A stretch of DNA of 64,000 nucleotides from HGM04593 sp045646845 (GTDB lineage Bacteria; Bacteroidota; Bacteroidia; Bacteroidales; Bacteroidaceae). Shown here piece after piece: positions 59,475 through 64,000 of this stretch. Both the position numbers and the translations under genes were made by a program. Location of the stretch: NCBI GenBank assembly GCA_045646845.1, contig JAZRLO010000045.1:13959-77958 (forward strand), written 5' to 3'. The notes below the pieces were generated by a model. It saw nothing but the letters and a program-made list of their open reading frames with translations, made no database searches and was not told the DNA's origin. Positions within the stretch are counted from its first letter, which is position 1; every line of letters begins with the position of its first letter.

Positions 59475-60443
59475 ATGAAAAGGGATAGAAGGATAACCAA
59501 AGAAGAACTGAAGCTTGCTGTTCGGGAAGCATACATAAAGTTCAAAGATTGCAATGAAGGGTGCAATGCCGACTACATTCCGTACCTTGCCAACATCGAT
59601 AGCAAACTGTTCGGGATAGCAGTCTGCCTGCCCGACGGTGAGACAATCACCGTAGGTGACTGCGACTACAAGTTCGGCATTGAATCAATTTCCAAAGTCG
59701 CGACAGCCCTTCTTGTACTCAAGGATTACGGTTCCGAAACGCTACTGGATATGATTGGCGCCGATGCCACCGGCATGCCGTTCAACTCGGTACTCGCAAT
59801 ACTTCTTGAGAACGCACATCCTTCTACCCCTCTTGTAAACGCAGGAGCAATATCCGCCGCGAGCATGGTGCGCCCGGTGGGCAACAGCCGCGGGAAGTGG
59901 GAAGCGATAAAACAGAATATCGAAAAACTGTGCGGCAGCGAGGTTACGCTCATCGACGAACTGTACAGGTCGGAAAGCGTCAGCAACCATAACAATCGCG
60001 CCATTGCATGGCTACTGAAGAGTTACAACCGCATTTATGACGAGCCTGACATGTCGCTCGACCTGTACACGCGCCAATGCTCTTTGGGTGTCACTGCGAC
60101 ACAGCTCTCAATTATGGCTGCCACTATCGCCTGCGGCGGATATAACCCAAAAACAAATGAAAATATATTCGACAAAGCATTTACAAGCAAAATAACATCG
60201 CTGATGGCAACGGTTGGTTTCTACGAACATACAGGAAACTGGATGTTCAGTTGTGGACTGCCGGCCAAGTCTGGCGTGGGCGGCGGTATCATGGGTGTAC
60301 TTCCCGGCGCCTTCGGTATCGCCGCTTTCTCGCCGCCAATAGACGTTGCCGGCAATTCTGTCCGAGCCCAGAAGGCCCTGCAATACATCATGCAACAGTT
60401 GAACCTGCATATCTTCAGCGGTGAACGTGTATTAATGGTATAG
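59475..60443 (+). CDS. glsA: Glutaminase A
   Basis: A 322-aa serine-dependent beta-lactamase-fold glutaminase that hydrolyses glutamine to glutamate and ammonia. It has the catalytic GIESISKVATAL (Ser71 and Lys74), PLVNAGAISAASMV, RCQ-like YTRQCSLGVTATQLSIM and GLPAKSGVGGGIMGVLPG. The length is standard. Downstream of gadB, it would supply glutamate and neutralising ammonia at low pH. It is followed by a hairpin and a MITE-like element. Confidence 0.96.
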   Translation: MKRDRRITKEELKLAVREAYIKFKDCNEGCNADYIPYLANIDSKLFGIAVCLPDGETITVGDCDYKFGIESISKVATALLVLKDYGSETLLDMIGADATGMPFNSVLAILLENAHPSTPLVNAGAISAASMVRPVGNSRGKWEAIKQNIEKLCGSEVTLIDELYRSESVSNHNNRAIAWLLKSYNRIYDEPDMSLDLYTRQCSLGVTATQLSIMAATIACGGYNPKTNENIFDKAFTSKITSLMATVGFYEHTGNWMFSCGLPAKSGVGGGIMGVLPGAFGIAAFSPPIDVAGNSVRAQKALQYIMQQLNLHIFSGERVLMV

Positions 60444-60497
60444 AATGGAGTATTCATTGAGGAACTGTATTCCAGCCCAACCGGATATTATTATTTA

Positions 60498-60918
60498 GGC
60501 AATAATATAGCAGTTGACCCGCGATTTTAGGGTTGACTGCTATTTTTATTTAGTAATCAAATATTAGTAATAATAGCAGTTGACCCGCGACTTTTTTCTT
60601 CGCAAACTTGTCATCCTGACCATACCTTAATGAAAAAGATTAATAAGAGGTTCTCGATGAGCGTAGCGAACTAACGAATGTGAATGTTGCGATTGTGCGA
60701 GTGAAATAAAACTTGTTTAATTTCACAACGAGCATTAGCAACATCGCCAAAGGCATTGGAACTAAAAACTGCGTTTAAAATAGATACACTGCCTACAGCG
60801 ATTTTGCAAACACTCGTTGTAAAAACTTCAAGTAAACTTGGTTTTAACTCGTTTAGTTGCAAAATTCGCTTTGCTCAGTATGACAAACAACATTTGGGTC
60901 AACTGCTATATTATTGCC
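60498..60918. repeat. MITE-like element with 23-bp terminal inverted repeats
   Basis: GGCAATAATATAGCAGTTGA (start of left end, 60498-60520) and its exact reverse complement at 60896-60918 flank 421 bp, with TA on both outer sides (possible 2-bp target duplication). A second partial copy of the left end is at about 60565-60585. The interior has no transposase. It contains blocks shared with 1413-1614 and 32955-33048. The left end also forms a hairpin (ATAGCAG at 60507-60513 with CTGCTAT at 60537-60543, then TTTTATTT) that may terminate glsA. Confidence 0.65.
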
Positions 60919-61050
60919 TATTTCTTTTTACAAGAAATATAAACAGATTCTTAGATGCTGTTTTTAATTGACCCAGAAAGCAATGTCATCTTCACACACA
61001 TCAGTAAAACATCAGTAAAAAAAGATAATTGAAAAAAAGGATATCAAATG

Positions 61051-61082
61051 TTTGGATAGTACAATATTTTTTCATACCTTTG
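61051..61082 (+). promoter_or_regulatory. tRNA-His promoter: TTTG-N20-TACCTTTG
   Basis: TTTG (61051-61054), 20 bases, then TACCTTTG (61075-61082), 30 bases before the tRNA. It is a textbook Bacteroidota promoter. Confidence 0.8.
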
Positions 61083-61111
61083 CAACGCTTTTGAGAAACA
61101 GAAAGCAACAT

Positions 61112-61186
61112 GGTGGCTGTAGTTCAGCTGGTTAGAGCGTCAGATTGTGGTTCTGAATGTCGTCGGTTCGAATCCGATCAGCCACC
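61112..61186 (+). tRNA. tRNA-His (GTG)
   Basis: The acceptor arm GTGGCTG pairs with CAGCCAC; anticodon stem TCAGA/TCTGA closes a 7-base loop TTGTGGT with anticodon GTG; the T arm holds GGTTCGAATCC. G at 61112 would be the extra G-1 of tRNA-His paired with C73 (61186). CCA is not encoded. Confidence 0.95.
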
Positions 61187-61193
61187 CGGAGAG

Positions 61194-61223
61194 TTAGGGA
61201 ACGTAAGTTCCCTAATTTTTTTT
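61194..61223 (+). terminator. Terminator after tRNA-His
   Basis: TTAGGGAAC (61194-61202), loop GTAA, GTTCCCTAA (61207-61215), then eight T. Confidence 0.9.
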
Positions 61224-61318
61224 ATAGCAACCGACAGCGCCCACCCTACCCAGTTTGGGGACACGGCTCACCTGCACCGGAAGTGGACGATATAAATTCA
61301 AACAGCATCTAAAAAAGC

Positions 61319-61348
61319 AATCCCTGTTAGAGTACTCTAACAGGGATT
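61319..61348. terminator. Perfect 30-bp palindrome downstream of the Ig-like lipoprotein
   Basis: The arms 61319-61333 and 61334-61348 are exact reverse complements (AATCCCTGTTAGAGT). It is about 75 bases past the lipoprotein stop and may serve as its terminator. Confidence 0.7.
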
Positions 61349-61424
61349 ATATTCTTTGTAAAATGATATTAAGTCATCTTCTTCATTCTACATCAAGCAA
61401 CAATTGTTACTTTACTATACCAAC

Positions 61425-62147
61425 TTATTTTTTGATAAAATTTGCAACTTTGGCAGCTGCATTACCTTTTGTTCCGCCATAGGGATAGAACACAATCAAT
61501 GTATATTCTTCACTATAACTTACACAAGCAATTAGAGTTACATCTGCATCATATTGTGCATTTACATAATACCAGTTTCCTTCGTCATCTGTGCCAGCAG
61601 ACCTGAAACGCTGATCAAGATGCTTATGAATATCATTATAATATTCATTATTTATTGCAACAATAGATGCTTCAAGCTTGCCATTAACAAACTCATATCC
61701 CTCCATAATCACAGCATTGCTATTCAAGCCGCTATCGTAAAAAATGTAATTGTCATTACTTGAATCAGGAGTGCCACGTTTGCTGATAAGTTTCTCTTGT
61801 GACATACCCCACTGTATTATAGGATCTTCAAAAAGGGTAAATGAAGGAAAAACATTTACAACATATTCCGTACTTTTTGTAGTGTAAATTGGATTTGAGC
61901 TTCGAACGGCACGAAAACGTGCTTTTCCAACCTTATTGCCATATACTTTCTGACCAACAGCATAAGCCACAAATGGATTATCGGAAACCCATTCGCCATA
62001 CCATTGAGAAGAATTTGGGGATTCAATTGTTACAGACTCACCTACTTTGATATTGACAGTCTCTGTAAAGAGATCATCAATATAATCACATGAAGTAACA
62101 GATACAAGCGATACCATGAGAAGCATCAAAGAAAAAATATTCTTCAT
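61425..62147 (-). CDS. Ig-like (BIG_2-type) lipoprotein, unknown function
   Basis: A 240-aa lipoprotein (lipobox TSC at residues 18-20). Residues ~30-100 read NIKVGESVTIESPNSSQWYG then GNKVGKARFRAVRSSNPIYT, a bacterial Ig-like module. The remainder (about 110-240) is alpha/beta with ISKRGTPDSSNDNYIFYDSG and no motif I recognise. It should be anchored at the cell surface or periplasm. It is monocistronic. Function unknown. Confidence 0.78.
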   Translation of the reverse strand: MKNIFSLMLLMVSLVSVTSCDYIDDLFTETVNIKVGESVTIESPNSSQWYGEWVSDNPFVAYAVGQKVYGNKVGKARFRAVRSSNPIYTTKSTEYVVNVFPSFTLFEDPIIQWGMSQEKLISKRGTPDSSNDNYIFYDSGLNSNAVIMEGYEFVNGKLEASIVAINNEYYNDIHKHLDQRFRSAGTDDEGNWYYVNAQYDADVTLIACVSYSEEYTLIVFYPYGGTKGNAAAKVANFIKK

Positions 62148-62331
62148 AATAACAGTTTTTTAATTGATGTTTAAATTATTTTGTTTTATTGTTTATCATA
62201 AAAAACTACTGCAACAGATATAGCCTTCGAAAACGAATGTCTGCCAATTCCCGCCACCAGTAATGTATAATACAAAAGTATGTTAAATTAAACAAATAAC
62301 AGAGTCATTTAGGTCTTTTTCGTTAAAAAAA

Positions 62332-62353
62332 CGCCCCGGAGTACTCCGGGGCG
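62332..62353 (-). terminator. Terminator after the alpha-glucan phosphorylase
   Basis: CGCCCCGGAGT / ACTCCGGGGCG is a perfect palindrome; the minus strand then reads TTTTTTTAACG. It is 31 bases past the phosphorylase stop. Confidence 0.85.
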
Positions 62354-62384
62354 CAGTATTATTAACCAATAGGTTTATCTTAAA

Positions 62385-64000
62385 TTACGCAAACCACTTA
62401 ACGTATGCGAAGTCCATACGGTGAGGAAGTTCCTCGTGATTAGGATACATACGGAACGCGATTCTGAACTCTCCTGCATTTGTAGGAGCAATCTCGGCAC
62501 CGAATGTAAAGATATTGCCCTCGCGCTTTGTAACCTCGAGAGGATATGTCATGAAGACATGATCGTGACCCTTTGAATCCGGAGCAAGAACTACAAGTTC
62601 AACAGCAACGGCATTGTCAAGACCCTTCTCGTCAACAGTCACAGAGACATTATACTTGCCGCCGGCTGTCATTGCACCGTTCAGGAAGTCCTGATTACCC
62701 TCTACAGAGAGAACCTCAACAGCATTCCACTTTGCAGCAACCTCTTCCTTCCACTTTGCGAGCTCACGAACAACCTTCGAGTCGTTAGCTACAAGGTGAT
62801 GATAACGCTCAGCCTGCTTACAGTAGAACTTGCTGTAGTAGTCGTCGAGCTGACGCTTCATTGTGAAGTGAGGAGCAACCTCTGCGATAGACTTCTTGAT
62901 ACATGCAATCCACTCATCAGAGTATGCCTTGCCGCCACGGTTGTAGTACATAGGCAGAATCTCGTTCTCAAGAAGTGTATATATAGTAGCGGCATCGAGC
63001 TGATCCTGGAACTCCTGGTTCTGGTATGTGCGCTCCTCTTTGAGTGCCCAACCTGCACCGGGTTTGTAACCCTCGCACCACCAACCGTCGAGGACAGAGA
63101 AGTTGAGTACACCGTTCATAAGAGCCTTCTCACCAGATGTACCTGAAGCCTCGAGAGGACGTGTAGGTGTGTTCATCCAGATATCTACACCCGATACGAG
63201 CAGCTTTGCAAGATCCATGTCATAGTTCTCGAGGAAGATAATCTTGCCTACAAACTCAGGACGGCGAGATACCTCGATGATCTTCTTGATGAGACCCTGA
63301 CCTGCACCATCGTGCGGGTGAGCCTTACCGGCGAAGAGGAACTGGATAGGACGCTCGGGGTTGTTGAGAAGCTTTGCGAGACGGTCGAGGTCTGTGAAGA
63401 GAAGGTGAGCACGCTTGTAAGTAGCGAAACGGCGTGCGAAACCGATAACAAGTGCATCGGGGTTAATCTTCTTCACAACGTCAACGATGCGCATTGGGTC
63501 GCCCTGGTTCTTCAACCACTCCTCGCTGAACGCCTTCTTGATGTAGTCGATAAGCATCTTCTTGCGGGCAACACGTGTGTTCCAGATTGTCTCGTTAGAG
63601 ATGTTCTCGATTGCATGCCAGATGCTCTCGTTAGACTGGTCGTTAATGAAGCTTGGGTCGAAGTTCTGCTTGTAGAGGTTATCCCACTCGGGTGCAACCC
63701 ATGTTGGGTAGTGAACACCGTTGGTTACATAACCTACGTGGTTCTCCGATGGGAAGTAACCCTTCCAGATCTCGGCGAACATATCCTTTGATACCTTACC
63801 GTGGAGGCGGCTCACACCGTTGATCTCCTGGCAAGTGTTGCATGCGAATGTTGACATACAGAAACGCTCGTTCTTGTCACCTGCGTTGATGCGACCAAGG
63901 TTCATCAAGTCGTCCCAAGTGATGTTGAGCTGGCTTGCATAGCCTCTCATGTACTTGCCGAAGAGAGCCTCGTCGAAGTAGTCGTGACCTGCAGGTACTG
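62385..64000 (-). CDS. glgP: Alpha-glucan (glycogen/starch) phosphorylase, 3' part only
   Basis: The frame continues off the window end (VPAGHDYFDEALFGKYMRGY precedes and spans the ATG at 63950), so the first part of the gene is missing. At least 538 C-terminal residues are visible. The GT35 PLP/glucan motifs are ATYKRAHLLF, NTPTRPLEASGTSGEKALMN and FSVLDGWWCEGY, of the short DUF3417-type phosphorylases rather than the E. coli GlgP type. The enzyme releases glucose 1-phosphate from alpha-1,4-glucans. The last ~100 residues form a beta-rich extension. Confidence 0.92.
   Translation of the reverse strand, partial: VPAGHDYFDEALFGKYMRGYASQLNITWDDLMNLGRINAGDKNERFCMSTFACNTCQEINGVSRLHGKVSKDMFAEIWKGYFPSENHVGYVTNGVHYPTWVAPEWDNLYKQNFDPSFINDQSNESIWHAIENISNETIWNTRVARKKMLIDYIKKAFSEEWLKNQGDPMRIVDVVKKINPDALVIGFARRFATYKRAHLLFTDLDRLAKLLNNPERPIQFLFAGKAHPHDGAGQGLIKKIIEVSRRPEFVGKIIFLENYDMDLAKLLVSGVDIWMNTPTRPLEASGTSGEKALMNGVLNFSVLDGWWCEGYKPGAGWALKEERTYQNQEFQDQLDAATIYTLLENEILPMYYNRGGKAYSDEWIACIKKSIAEVAPHFTMKRQLDDYYSKFYCKQAERYHHLVANDSKVVRELAKWKEEVAAKWNAVEVLSVEGNQDFLNGAMTAGGKYNVSVTVDEKGLDNAVAVELVVLAPDSKGHDHVFMTYPLEVTKREGNIFTFGAEIAPTNAGEFRIAFRMYPNHEELPHRMDFAYVKWFA

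Overview
The window looks like a chromosomal segment of a gut-type Bacteroidales (phylum Bacteroidota). Supporting signs are many -7 boxes of the form TAnnTTTG (some with TTTG 19-20 bases upstream), few Shine-Dalgarno sequences, Bacteroidales-style lipoproteins and barrels, a ribosomal protein S16 with a long Ala/Glu tail, and the gadB-glsA acid-resistance pair. A species cannot be named from sequence alone.

Layout. 0-12.4 kb: an aminotransferase, a frameshifted Sel1-repeat protein, a tRNA-dihydrouridine synthase (dus), a lipoprotein / barrel / BspA-like LRR operon, then a scar in which the 3' parts of a patatin gene and of dus are joined, a decayed HD-domain gene, the intact patatin, a TlpA-like thioredoxin and galE. 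12.5-19.4 kb: an unrecognised 479-aa protein, a vWA protein, a KptA-type RNA phosphotransferase behind a degraded tail of a large mobile-element-like protein, and a four-gene SPFH / GYF / zinc-ribbon operon. 19.4-31 kb: rpsP, ogt, panB, an AddAB-like helicase-nuclease pair, a WG-repeat protein and hydF. 31-43 kb: MATE and GNAT genes, then a two-gene SIR2-TIR + STAND-NTPase/WD40 cassette (33.1-38.2 kb), a DUF2975/XRE/carboxypeptidase-regulatory-domain operon, an M3 peptidase, a C_GCAxxG_C_C protein and a small winged-helix protein. 43-51 kb: TPR protein and gyrA, a second copy of the mobile-element-like tail, trmD, pyrK-pyrD and an XRE regulator. 52-64 kb: a long AT-rich gap, an M6 protease, DMT and MFS transporters divergent from gadB-glsA, a MITE-like element, tRNA-His, an Ig-like lipoprotein and the 3' part of an alpha-glucan phosphorylase running off the end.

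The strongest candidate for an incompletely described system is the SIR2-TIR / nSTAND-TM-WD40 operon. Its first gene carries two NAD-related domains (a SIR2-like domain that seems to lack the catalytic histidine, plus a TIR domain with a candidate catalytic Glu). Its second encodes a membrane-anchored STAND NTPase with 16 nearly identical WD40 blades that differ mainly at a few positions likely to be exposed. This fits an abortive-infection sensor/effector pair with a recombination-prone recognition array.

Genome plasticity is visible elsewhere: a tandem-duplication scar at a 6-bp microhomology, three copies of a short inverted-repeat element, a long palindrome before the lipoprotein operon, two copies of a dual-frame mobile-element tail, and a phased TTTAAA repeat cluster between gyrA and trmD. 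All functional statements are from reading the sequence; no database search was run.
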